Source of the DNA: JAHDHW01 sp965220465
GTDB lineage: Bacteria; Bacteroidota; Bacteroidia; Chitinophagales; Saprospiraceae
Assembly: GCA_965220465.1 (NCBI GenBank)
Contig: CBDCPZ010000020.1
Span: 385,399-449,398, forward strand
DNA: 64,000 nucleotides
Direction of reading: 5' to 3'
Shown: positions 26,078 through 34,323 of the stretch, one piece after another
Position numbering within the stretch: the stretch's first letter is position 1
How the letters are laid out: each line of letters opens with the position of its first letter
Program-made: the position numbers and the translations under genes
The notes under the pieces: model-generated
The model's input: the letters and a program-made list of their open reading frames with translations, nothing else
What the model was told of the DNA's origin: nothing
Database searches by the model: none

Positions 26078-27595
26078 ATGGCAAATTTCGGTCGTATAAA
26101 TCAAATCATCGGACCTGTAGTTGACGTAAGTTTCACTGGAACTGACGGCGAATTACCTGAAATATTAAACGCTCTTATTGTTCATAAAGAAGACGGTAGC
26201 GAGTTAATTCTTGAGTGCCAACAGCACCTTGGAGAAGATAGCGTAAGAACGGTAGCAATGGATGCTACTGATGGACTTAAAAGAGGGTTGAAAGTAACGG
26301 ATACAGGTATTCCGATTGCTATGCCTGTTGGTGAAGCAATCAAAGGAAGACTTTTCAATGTAGTAGGAGAAGCTATTGACGGTATCGGAGAAGTTCCAAA
26401 AGGTAAAGATGCTTACCCTATTCACAGAAAACCACCTAGGTATGAAGATTTATCGACTGAGACTGAAATTCTTTATACAGGAATTAAAGTGATCGATTTG
26501 ATTGAGCCATATCCAAAAGGAGGAAAAATTGGACTATTTGGAGGAGCTGGTGTTGGTAAGACCGTATTGATCATGGAGTTGATCAACAATATTGCAAAAG
26601 GTTATGAAGGTATTTCTGTATTTGCAGGTGTTGGGGAAAGAACTCGTGAAGGAAATGATTTGCTGCGAGAGATGATAGAATCCAATGTAATTAAATACGG
26701 TGATGAGTTTAAGAAAAGCATGGAAGAAGGTGGATGGGACTTGTCAAAAGTGGATATGAAAGCGCTTGAAAGTTCTCAAGCAACGTTGGTGTTCGGTCAG
26801 ATGAACGAACCTCCTGGTGCTCGTGCCCGGGTTGCTTTGTCAGGATTGACAGTGGCAGAATACTACCGTGATGGTGATTTGAGCGATCCAAACGGAGGAC
26901 GTGATATTCTTTTCTTTATCGATAATATTTTCCGTTTTACACAAGCGGGTTCTGAGGTTTCTGCATTGCTTGGGCGTATGCCCTCAGCGGTAGGTTACCA
27001 ACCAACATTGGCTACTGAGATGGGTATTATGCAAGAGCGAATTACATCTACAAAAAGAGGGTCCATTACTTCCGTTCAGGCGGTATATGTACCTGCGGAT
27101 GACTTGACTGACCCTGCGCCAGCAACAACATTTGCTCACCTTGATGCAACAACGGTATTGAGTCGTAAAATTGCTTCTTTGGGTATTTATCCAGCGGTGG
27201 ATCCATTGGATTCAACCTCTCGTATTCTTGATCCACAGGTTATCGGTGATGAGCATTATGGTACGGCTGAGAAGGTTAAAAATATTCTTCAGCGGTATAA
27301 TGAATTACAGGATATCATTGCGATTCTTGGTATGGAAGAACTTTCTGAAGAAGACAAATTGGTTGTACACCGTGCTCGTCGTATTCAGCGATTCCTTTCT
27401 CAGCCATTCCACGTTGCAGAGCAATTTACAGGATTGAAAGGAGTATTGGTACCAATTGAAGAAACGATAAGAGGATTTAATATGATCCTTGATGGTGAAG
27501 TCGATGAATATCCAGAGGCTGCTTTCAACTTGAAAGGTAATATCGAGGAAGTAATCGAAGCAGGTAAGAAAATGCTTGCTGAAGCAAATAATTAA
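26078..27595 (+). CDS. atpD: F1F0 ATP synthase subunit beta
   Basis: 505 residues. It is the catalytic beta subunit, which makes or hydrolyses ATP in the F1 head. The P-loop is LFGGAGVGKTVLIMELINN, followed by GVGERTREGNDL, the Walker B DILFFIDNIFRFTQAGSEVSALLGR and VQAVYVPADDLTDPAPATTF. Length and motifs are intact. As in other Bacteroidota, atpD and atpC stand apart from the rest of the ATP synthase genes. Confidence 0.98.
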   Translation: MANFGRINQIIGPVVDVSFTGTDGELPEILNALIVHKEDGSELILECQQHLGEDSVRTVAMDATDGLKRGLKVTDTGIPIAMPVGEAIKGRLFNVVGEAIDGIGEVPKGKDAYPIHRKPPRYEDLSTETEILYTGIKVIDLIEPYPKGGKIGLFGGAGVGKTVLIMELINNIAKGYEGISVFAGVGERTREGNDLLREMIESNVIKYGDEFKKSMEEGGWDLSKVDMKALESSQATLVFGQMNEPPGARARVALSGLTVAEYYRDGDLSDPNGGRDILFFIDNIFRFTQAGSEVSALLGRMPSAVGYQPTLATEMGIMQERITSTKRGSITSVQAVYVPADDLTDPAPATTFAHLDATTVLSRKIASLGIYPAVDPLDSTSRILDPQVIGDEHYGTAEKVKNILQRYNELQDIIAILGMEELSEEDKLVVHRARRIQRFLSQPFHVAEQFTGLKGVLVPIEETIRGFNMILDGEVDEYPEAAFNLKGNIEEVIEAGKKMLAEANN

Positions 27596-27621
27596 TAAAT
27601 TATCAGAATTAAATTTAGAAT

Positions 27622-27870
27622 ATGCAAATTTCCGTTTTAACTCCTGATAAAGAAATATTCGATGGTGAAATCACTTCAGTGAAAGTGCCCGGAGTTAGTG
27701 GCCAGTTTGAAGTTTTAAACAATCACGCTCCAATCGTATCTGCTTTAGGTGAAGGCGAAGTAAGGTTGGTAAAGGAAAATGGTGAAAAAGTTACTTTTGG
27801 AATTGAAAAAGGGTTTATCGAAGTTTTAAAAAATAAAGTAGCTCTTTTGGTTCAAGGGTATAAAAAATAA
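27622..27870 (+). CDS. atpC: F1F0 ATP synthase subunit epsilon, short form
   Basis: 82 residues: the N-terminal beta-sandwich only (MQISVLTPDKEIFDGEIT, VKVPGVSGQFEVLNNHAPIVSALGEGEV). The C-terminal two-helix domain of the usual 130-residue protein, which inhibits ATP hydrolysis, is absent. Short epsilon subunits are common in this phylum. It follows atpD by 26 bp, and both are closed by the terminator downstream. Confidence 0.93.
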   Translation: MQISVLTPDKEIFDGEITSVKVPGVSGQFEVLNNHAPIVSALGEGEVRLVKENGEKVTFGIEKGFIEVLKNKVALLVQGYKK

Positions 27871-27890
27871 TATAATAAGTCATTTTGCTG

Positions 27891-27925
27891 AAGGGTAAGG
27901 TTTTAAAAAATCTTACCCTTTTTCT
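27891..27925 (+). terminator. Rho-independent terminator after atpC
   Basis: Nine-base arms AAGGGTAAG (27891-27899) and CTTACCCTT (27912-27920), followed by TTTC. Confidence 0.8.
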
Positions 27926-27974
27926 TTTTATCTTCTTTTCAAAAGAAGGGTTTTGTTTAAAACATGAAATCTGT

Positions 27975-28017
27975 ATAAAAAAATCCAGCCCTCTTCGATA
28001 AAATTCGGAGAGGGCTG
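27975..28017 (-). terminator. Terminator of the aminopeptidase P gene
   Basis: Twelve-base arms CAGCCCTCTTCG (27986-27997) and CGGAGAGGGCTG (28006-28017) with one mismatch. On the minus strand the stem is followed by a run of T (plus-strand A run at 27977-27983). Confidence 0.8.
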
Positions 28018-28049
28018 AGATTAAAAAATGACTAAAGACTATTTAAATT

Positions 28050-29351
28050 CTATGTTAAAATGCTGGTATTCATCAATTCTTCAATTTCCTCCACTTCAAC
28101 AGGAATACTAGCCATTAAATTTATGGGTTCGTGATCAGTAACGAAGATGTTGTTTTCCAGTCTGACACCGATATTTTCTTCCGGAATATAGATGCCAGGC
28201 TCAACCGTAAAAACCATTCCTGCCTGAATCGGTACATATTGATTGCTCAAATCATGAACATCTAAACCAAGATGATGCGAAGTTCCATGCATGAAATATT
28301 TTTTATATGCCGGATTGTCCGGATTTTGATTTTTAATATCTGCCTTAGAAATGAGTTTCAGTTGAAGCAATTCTTTTTCCATCATTTTTCCAACTTCTCT
28401 GTGGTATTCTTCCATAATGGTTCCTGGGACCAATAGTTGAGTTGCTTCCTGCATTACTTTCAATACTGCATTATAAACGGATTTTTGACGAGGTGTGAAT
28501 TGCCCGTTTATTGGAATAACGCGGGTCATGTCAGCTGCGTAATTTGCATATTCAGCTCCGAAGTCCATCAAAAGGATGTCTCCATCCTTACAGGCCTGAT
28601 TATTTTCATTGTAATGCAACGTGCAGGCATTTTTTCCGCTTGCAACAATTGGAGAATAAGCATGACCATTGGCCCGGTTTCGGGTGAATTCATGGATTAT
28701 TTCGGCTTCCACCTCATATTCCATTACGCCGGGTTTTACAAATTCCAACACTCTGCGAAATGCTTTTTCAGTGATCTCACAAGCTCTGTCGATGGCCGCT
28801 ACCTCATATTCAGACTTTATCATAGCCATCTTTTTAAGTATCGGACCTGATCGATGGTATTTATGAGCTGGATAGCGCTGCTGCAATTCTTTTGTAAATC
28901 GTAAATTATTGGAGTCAATAGCTGAACGAAAATATTCGTTTTCATTCAAGTTGACATAAATTCGTTTTGACAACAGGATAAGTTCGTTTAAAACTTTATC
29001 CATTTCGTCTAACCAAAAAACTTTTTGGATACCTGAAATTTTCCTTGCCTCTTCTTTGCTATATTTTTGTCCATCGTAAATGGCAATTCTTTCCGTCGTT
29101 TTTTTAATAAAAACAACTTCATGGAAATTTTCTTTTACGCTGTCAGGAAACAACACGAGAACAGTTTCTTCCTGGTCAAGGCCACATAAACTAAACAATG
29201 CTGAATTCTGACGGAATGGAAAAAATTGATCGCCATTTCGAGGCATCAAAGCATTTGAGTGAAAAATGGCAATGGAATCTGGTTTCATCTGACTGGTAAA
29301 GCGACGTCGATTGAGTCGAAACAACTCAGGATTGAGTGGCTTGTATTTCAT
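28050..29351 (-). CDS. pepP: Xaa-Pro aminopeptidase (aminopeptidase P, M24B)
   Basis: 433 residues. It removes N-terminal residues preceding proline. The N-terminal AMP_N domain contains DSIAIFHSNALMPRNGDQFFPFRQNS. The C-terminal pita-bread domain has the dinuclear metal ligands in LMDFGAEYANYAADMTR, the histidine in FMHGTSHHLGLDVHD, and the glutamates in FTVEPGIYIPEENIGVRLENN. Everything needed for activity is visible. The ATG at 29351 gives the expected MKYKPLNPELFRLNRRR. It is a single gene with its own terminator. Confidence 0.93.
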   Translation of the reverse strand: MKYKPLNPELFRLNRRRFTSQMKPDSIAIFHSNALMPRNGDQFFPFRQNSALFSLCGLDQEETVLVLFPDSVKENFHEVVFIKKTTERIAIYDGQKYSKEEARKISGIQKVFWLDEMDKVLNELILLSKRIYVNLNENEYFRSAIDSNNLRFTKELQQRYPAHKYHRSGPILKKMAMIKSEYEVAAIDRACEITEKAFRRVLEFVKPGVMEYEVEAEIIHEFTRNRANGHAYSPIVASGKNACTLHYNENNQACKDGDILLMDFGAEYANYAADMTRVIPINGQFTPRQKSVYNAVLKVMQEATQLLVPGTIMEEYHREVGKMMEKELLQLKLISKADIKNQNPDNPAYKKYFMHGTSHHLGLDVHDLSNQYVPIQAGMVFTVEPGIYIPEENIGVRLENNIFVTDHEPINLMASIPVEVEEIEELMNTSILT

Positions 29352-29674
29352 CGTGTAGTTTTTTGTAATGTATGTTCAGAAATAATTTGTTTAGTTCACG
29401 TGCTGATTCAAACCAAAGAAATCTATACTATAAATTTCGTTTTCTCAAAATAAGTTTAATATTTTAAAATGCGATCATTCAATCATAATGACTTGAAATG
29501 GGCACTAAAAAATAGTGTAAGCTTCGAGATCGATTGGAAAAATATATTAAGAGGGGCGACTGTTTACAATAGTAAAAAAAAAACGAATAAATAGCAAGAA
29601 ACTAAGGTGTACTTAACAAATGAGAAGTACAAATAATAACATGCATGGATTCAGGATTTTGAGGTGAGCAGGAT
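29352..29674. other. Intergenic region without a gene
   Basis: 323 bp between the DUF1232 gene and pepP (both minus strand). It is AT-rich, with a poly-A run near 29575. No ORF, RNA gene or clear TAnnTTTG promoter is supported. Confidence 0.5.
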
Positions 29675-30061
29675 TTAAAGTTGTTTGTTGACTTCTTCAA
29701 TCTGTGCTTCATCGACTTCTCCACACCACTTTTCGAGATGAGTTCTGGCTTTAGCTCGTACTTCGTCATTGACATAACAAGCAATAGTGACCAGCCCAAA
29801 TGTGAGGACTCCAATGTCATCCGTATATCCGATAATCGGCGTTAGGTCTGGGATAGCATCAAATGGTGTTAGAAAATAGCCTAATACTCCGATAATTATA
29901 TTTTTTGCCCAGTGAGGAGTCTCTTTTCGTGTGAAAGAATAATAGAGCAACAAAATCGTATAAATGGTTTTTTGACCAACATTTTTTACAATTGTTTGCA
30001 TTCGTTTCCAAAAAGTATTTTCTGAAAACGCTTTCATATATTTTTGAAATGGATTCTTCAT
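29675..30061 (-). CDS. DUF1232 (YkvA family) membrane-associated protein
   Basis: 128 residues with the ATG at 30061 (MKNPFQKYMKAF); the longer frame begins with TTG. The DUF1232 core is unmistakable: YYSFTRKETPHWAKNIIIGVLGYFLTPFDAIPDLTPIIGYTDDI, with the PxDxIPD motif between two hydrophobic helices. Function is unknown; the family is common and small. It is divergent from exbD. Confidence 0.88.
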   Translation of the reverse strand: MKNPFQKYMKAFSENTFWKRMQTIVKNVGQKTIYTILLLYYSFTRKETPHWAKNIIIGVLGYFLTPFDAIPDLTPIIGYTDDIGVLTFGLVTIACYVNDEVRAKARTHLEKWCGEVDEAQIEEVNKQL

Positions 30062-30301
30062 TTTTTCCAATTAATTCAATAGTTAAAATATATACTTAAA
30101 ACGAGAATGCAAAAGCAGTTGGATAAAAAATTCTAAAAACCCGACCAACTTCCTAAGTTTTCTTGCCTTATGCTGTAAATATTTATTAGAAAATAACACA
30201 CCAAATCTAAAAAAGTTATCATCTTTTAAACAGAAACTACCTGAGGTTTATTTGTCGTCGTCCAAATTTTTGTATTTCATTATCTTTAAAAAATATCAAT
30301 T

Positions 30302-30838
30302 ATGGCAAATGATAAACGACGATTTGACAATCAGGTCAATGCTGGTTCAATGGCAGATATCGCCTTTTTATTACTCATCTTTTTTCTTGTTACCACAACT
30401 ATTGAAATGGACAAAGGAATTATGGTGAAACTTCCAAAATGGGAGGATACATTAATAACAACACCCGTTCTTCCTAAAAATGTTTTAGTTATAAAAATAA
30501 ATGCATCAAATGAACTTTTGGTAGAAGGCGAACCCGGTAATATTGAAAAGCTGAAAGATCAAACCAAAAATTTTATAATGAATCTGGATAAAAGGAATGA
30601 CTTGCCATCCTCTCCGAACAGAGCCGTTGTCTCTATCCAAAATGACAGAGGCACAGCTTATGCTTCGTACCTCGAAGTTTACAATGAAATAAAAGCAGCG
30701 TACAACGAATTGTGGGAGGAATCAGCTCAAAATAAATATCAAAAAAAGTATGATCTGCTGGACGATATTTCACAGCAAAAAATCAGAGATGAAATTCCTT
30801 TGGTTATTTCTGAAGCAGAGCCAACGGATCATGAATGA
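30302..30838 (+). CDS. ExbD/TolR-type biopolymer transport protein
   Basis: 178 residues. The single N-terminal transmembrane helix carries the essential aspartate in VNAGSMADIAFLLLIFFLVTTTIEMD. The periplasmic part follows, ending in an extra charged helix. ExbD works with ExbB to turn proton flow into movement of TonB. No exbB or tonB is adjacent and the gene has its own terminator, so it must pair with partners elsewhere. The sequence upstream (TATCTTTA at about 30281) is a near match to the -7 box. Confidence 0.88.
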   Translation: MANDKRRFDNQVNAGSMADIAFLLLIFFLVTTTIEMDKGIMVKLPKWEDTLITTPVLPKNVLVIKINASNELLVEGEPGNIEKLKDQTKNFIMNLDKRNDLPSSPNRAVVSIQNDRGTAYASYLEVYNEIKAAYNELWEESAQNKYQKKYDLLDDISQQKIRDEIPLVISEAEPTDHE

Positions 30839-30861
30839 GTACTGTTAGTTGTTTTAACAAA

Positions 30862-30891
30862 AAAAGCCGCTGTCCTAAAACAACGGCTTTT
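30862..30891. terminator. Bidirectional terminator between exbD and the deacetylase gene
   Basis: Arms AAAAGCCGCTG and CAACGGCTTTT with one mismatch and an 8-nt loop. An A run before the stem gives a T tract on the minus strand. Confidence 0.75.
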
Positions 30892-30928
30892 GATTTCTAT
30901 ATTTAACTAAACATTGCCAAAATTGAAA

Positions 30929-31582
30929 TTACGCCGTTCGGCTGTAATTGGATTCCTGCACTTCTTTTTCCATCTGAAGTGCTTCAATACGATACCCTTT
31001 GTCAATAAAATGCTGAAGTACTTTTGGAAGAACAAATTGGAGTTTTTCAAAAGATTTCAAACTGTCATGAAAAACGATAATCGAACCGGGTTTCGTTTTA
31101 AGCTTTACATTATTCAAGCATTGTTCCTTTGAGATTTTAGGATCAAAATCACCACTTAGCACATCCCACATAATAATTCGATAATGTCTTTGCAGAAACT
31201 GAGCTTGCTTCGGCATCAACCGGCCATACGGTGGACGGAACAGGGCTGACTTCACCAAATTAGCACAATGCCGAACATTGTGAAAATAAGGGATGTTGTC
31301 GGTTGCCCAGCCATTGAGGTGGTTGTAAGTATGATTGCCAACGGAATGTCCGTGATCCAGAACTTTCTTAAATGTCTCAGGGTGTTTTTTTACATTTTCG
31401 CCAACGCAGAAAAAAGTTGCTTTTGCGTTGAATTTCTCTAGTGTTTCAAGGACCCAGGGAGTTACTTCCGGAATAGGTCCGTCATCAAAGGTCAGGTAGA
31501 TTACTTTTTCACTGGATGGAATCTTCCAGATAAAGTTTGGAAAAAGGTTTTGAATAAATTTAGGAGTTTTTACTAGGTACAT
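30929..31582 (-). CDS. Polysaccharide deacetylase (NodB domain)
   Basis: 217 residues. The NodB fold removes N- or O-acetyl groups from glycans such as peptidoglycan or chitin-like polymers. Motifs are KVIYLTFDDGPIPE (catalytic and metal Asp), HSVGNHTYNHLNG (metal histidines), FRPPYGRLMPKQ and MWDVLSGDFDP, with IIVFHDS at the end. No classic signal peptide is seen; a short N-terminal segment precedes the domain, so location is uncertain. It is divergent from gltX. Confidence 0.92.
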   Translation of the reverse strand: MYLVKTPKFIQNLFPNFIWKIPSSEKVIYLTFDDGPIPEVTPWVLETLEKFNAKATFFCVGENVKKHPETFKKVLDHGHSVGNHTYNHLNGWATDNIPYFHNVRHCANLVKSALFRPPYGRLMPKQAQFLQRHYRIIMWDVLSGDFDPKISKEQCLNNVKLKTKPGSIIVFHDSLKSFEKLQFVLPKVLQHFIDKGYRIEALQMEKEVQESNYSRTA

Positions 31583-31896
31583 CTTGTATTAACTAAAACA
31601 ATTATTAAAAAATCGCAGTTGTGGATTTTTGATTTTCCTTTGACTTGTTTTAGTTGATCAAAACAGCATTGGGATTGGCTGAGTCGTTTTAAATATTTAG
31701 TCGCAGTGATATGTTCAAAAATACCAACAACCTCTTTAAAATTCTTTAACTTTGGGTTCCTTAAAAAAAAGAGGAACTGTGTAAAGGGATTAAAACTTGT
31801 TCTCAATTCTCTTACCAAAACGCTTACGTGTGCAGTTATGCTGCCTGACATAAGTTTAATTTTAATAATTTTTTTAAAAAATATTTTATACCCTAA
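31583..31896. other. Divergent intergenic region without a supported gene
   Basis: 314 bp between the deacetylase gene and gltX, carrying both promoters. A small hairpin (GTTCCT 31756-31761 / AGGAAC 31772-31777) is present. TAAGTTTA at about 31850 is a weak -7-like box for gltX. Confidence 0.45.
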
Positions 31897-33441
31897 ATGA
31901 CAGCAGTTAGAGTACGATTTGCACCCAGTCCTACAGGCGCCCTTCACATTGGAGGCGTGCGAACAGCTTTGTATAATTTTTTGCTTGCTCGCCAGACAGG
32001 AGGTACCTTTATTTTAAGGATTGAAGATACAGATCAGACCCGGTATGTGCCCGGCGCTGAAGATTATATCATGGAATCTTTGAATTGGTGCGGCCTGTTA
32101 CCTGTCGAAGGCCCTGGAATTGGTGGCGATTATGGACCTTACCGACAATCTGAGCGAAAAGAAAAAGGGATTTATAAAAAATATGCTCAGCAACTCATTG
32201 ACAATGGCCATGCCTATTACGCTTTCGACACTTCTGATGAACTGGACGCGATCAGGAAAAAATATGAATCAGAAGGAAAAACGTTTAAATACAGCTCTGG
32301 TTCACGAATGGAAATGACAAATAGCTTAACCATTTCTTCGGAAGAGACTACAAAAAGGATCGCCAGTGATGAGCCGTATACGATTCGATTAAAAGTTCCT
32401 GCGGACGAGTTGGTGACTGTAAACGATTTGGTAAGAGGAGAAGTGACCTTTCAAAGCAATGAACTGGACGACAAAATAATGTTGAAAAGTGATGGCATGC
32501 CCACGTATCATTTGGCGAACATCGTGGACGACTATTTGATGAAAATCTCACACGTCATCAGAGGCGAAGAATGGCTGCCGAGTACCGCGCATCACGTTTT
32601 GCTTTATCGCTTTTTCGGTTGGGAAAATGAAATGCCAAAATTTGCTCATTTGCCATTGATACTCAAGCCAACAGGAAAAGGCAAGTTGAGCAAACGGGAT
32701 GGCGATAAGTTGGGAATCCCTGTTTTTCCATTGTCATGGAAAGGAGATGCTCCGGAGGATTCTTTCATGGGTTTTCGTGAGTTTGGTTTTTTGCCGGAAG
32801 CTGTGATCAACTTTTTAGCTTTTTTAGGATGGAACCCAGGAACGGAGCAGGAAATTTTTTCATTAGATGAGCTTTGTGATGCCTTTTCTTTGGAAAGAAT
32901 CGGCAAGTCTGGAGCACGCTTTGATTTTGAAAAAGCCAAATGGTACAACCAACAATATATCATGGCCACCCCTGATGAAAAACTAGCGGAGTTGATTCAA
33001 CCAATGTTGATCGAAAAAGGTTATTCGGTTGATTTAGAATATGTTACAGCATTTTGTAGCTTGATGAAAGAACGGGTGGCTTTGATGACTGAATTTGTTG
33101 ATTCAGGATATTTCTTTTTTGAAGCCGTTAAAAATTATGATGAAAAGACGGTTAGAAAACGATGGAAAACTGATCAACGATTTCAATTTGAAAAGTTGAG
33201 CGGATTGCTAAACGCAATAGAAACCTATTCCACAGAAAATATAGAAATTATTATTAAACAATTTATCAATGATTCAGGATTGAAGTTTGGAGAAGTATTT
33301 CCGATTTTGCGCATTGCACTTTCCGGCTCTATGTCAGGTCCGGATTTATTTAAAATGATTGCGCTTTTAGGAAAAGAAGAAGTAGATGAAAGATTGAAAA
33401 AAGCTTATGATTACTTTGACGAACTATGCCTTGCGATCTGA
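31897..33441 (+). CDS. gltX: Glutamate-tRNA ligase
   Basis: 514 residues, class I synthetase charging tRNA(Glu). The HIGH-type motif is APSPTGALHIGGVRTALYN, and the KMSKS-type motif is GKLSKRDGDKLG. DGMPTYHLANIVDDYLMKI and HVIRGEEWLPSTAHH are also typical. The protein is complete, with the anticodon-binding C-terminus. The ATG at 31897 gives MTAVRVRFAPSPTG, as in relatives. The next small gene follows after 24 bp and is likely co-transcribed. Confidence 0.97.
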   Translation: MTAVRVRFAPSPTGALHIGGVRTALYNFLLARQTGGTFILRIEDTDQTRYVPGAEDYIMESLNWCGLLPVEGPGIGGDYGPYRQSERKEKGIYKKYAQQLIDNGHAYYAFDTSDELDAIRKKYESEGKTFKYSSGSRMEMTNSLTISSEETTKRIASDEPYTIRLKVPADELVTVNDLVRGEVTFQSNELDDKIMLKSDGMPTYHLANIVDDYLMKISHVIRGEEWLPSTAHHVLLYRFFGWENEMPKFAHLPLILKPTGKGKLSKRDGDKLGIPVFPLSWKGDAPEDSFMGFREFGFLPEAVINFLAFLGWNPGTEQEIFSLDELCDAFSLERIGKSGARFDFEKAKWYNQQYIMATPDEKLAELIQPMLIEKGYSVDLEYVTAFCSLMKERVALMTEFVDSGYFFFEAVKNYDEKTVRKRWKTDQRFQFEKLSGLLNAIETYSTENIEIIIKQFINDSGLKFGEVFPILRIALSGSMSGPDLFKMIALLGKEEVDERLKKAYDYFDELCLAI

Positions 33442-33465
33442 TTTTTTTTATTAAAGTTTTAAAAA

Positions 33466-33669
33466 ATGCCAAAGAAAAAACCTAAGAAAGGGAAACCTGA
33501 AGTTCATGAAGATTTAAAAGGATTTGATATTAAAATCAATGAGTTTGGAGAGATCGTTTCAAACTTTTCGGTTGAAAAAATCAATGAGTTTTTAAATGAG
33601 AATGTGGAGGATAAAAAATTGCGGGAAAAAGAAGAATCTGAAGAAGACTCGGACGATGAATCAGAATGA
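33466..33669 (+). CDS. Small charged conserved hypothetical protein
   Basis: 67 residues: a lysine-rich start (MPKKKPKKGKPEVHEDLKG), a short central part (FDIKINEFGEIVSNFSVEKI) and an acidic tail of Glu, Asp and Ser. No domain is recognised, but the FGEI.SN..VEKIN.FLN.NV.DKKL pattern looks conserved and the codon use fits its neighbours. It is probably the second gene of a gltX transcript. Confidence 0.7.
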   Translation: MPKKKPKKGKPEVHEDLKGFDIKINEFGEIVSNFSVEKINEFLNENVEDKKLREKEESEEDSDDESE

Positions 33670-34323
33670 AATTGAAATCTTCATTATGCTGATCCTATTT
33701 TTTAGAATCGACGGTTTTTATAGGAATTAGTATTAAATAAATTTGTAAAGCCTTTGTAAAATAAGACTATACAAAGGGTTTGACTTTCGCTTTAACAGAA
33801 AAACAATTTTTGAAATAGTAATATTATTTTTAAAAGATTGACTACTTTTGAGTAAGAAAATGGTGTTTTCCAGGCAATCTTTATAATTTTAAGCTACGTT
33901 TGGAATCAACAGAATTACTTTTCAGATTTTAATTTTGTAAAGCATTTTGGAAGGATAAACAGCAATTTTTCTTAACAGAACATCTAAAAAACAAACGCTT
34001 AGAGAGAAGCCAACCTTGCAATACAGTGCTGAAAATAAATTTAGTTGATACACCGTGATTTATTTTTATGGCTCCAAATACCGGAGGCTTCCATAAACCG
34101 AATCAGGAAATGAGTCCCAAGAACAATATAACCAACACCTTCACCATAGCTGATTTTAAGAATTGCATTTTGAATAAAAACGTGCTGTTTTTGCCGTTTT
34201 TTAGCACACCCATTTATTTTTTAAGTCAAAGCAAAGTCCAAAGCATTCGTTTTTTATAAGGGAAATAGCATAAATGACAGGTTGTCTTTTATAGGTATTT
34301 CAGTGTCCATTAAACAGATAAAT
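33670..34323. other. Long intergenic region upstream of the T9SS adhesin
   Basis: 654 bp. It begins with the terminator of the gltX transcript. The rest is AT-rich leader sequence of the adhesin gene, with no convincing ORF. A 63-codon frame at 34068-34259 has no protein-like features. Confidence 0.5.
33747..33781 (+). terminator. Probable terminator after gltX and the 67-residue gene
   Basis: Twelve-base arms AAAGCCTTTGTA (33747-33758) and TACAAAGGGTTT (33770-33781) with one mismatch and an 11-nt loop. The T tract is short. Confidence 0.5.

Noticed and set aside
31573..31850. Minus-strand frame of about 92 codons overlapping the deacetylase start
   Set aside because: No recognisable motif, Cys and Asn scattered in a way unlike neighbours, and it overlaps the true start of the next gene; treated as intergenic.
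34068..34259. 63-codon plus-strand frame upstream of the adhesin
   Set aside because: No signal, domain or conserved pattern; lies in an AT-rich leader.
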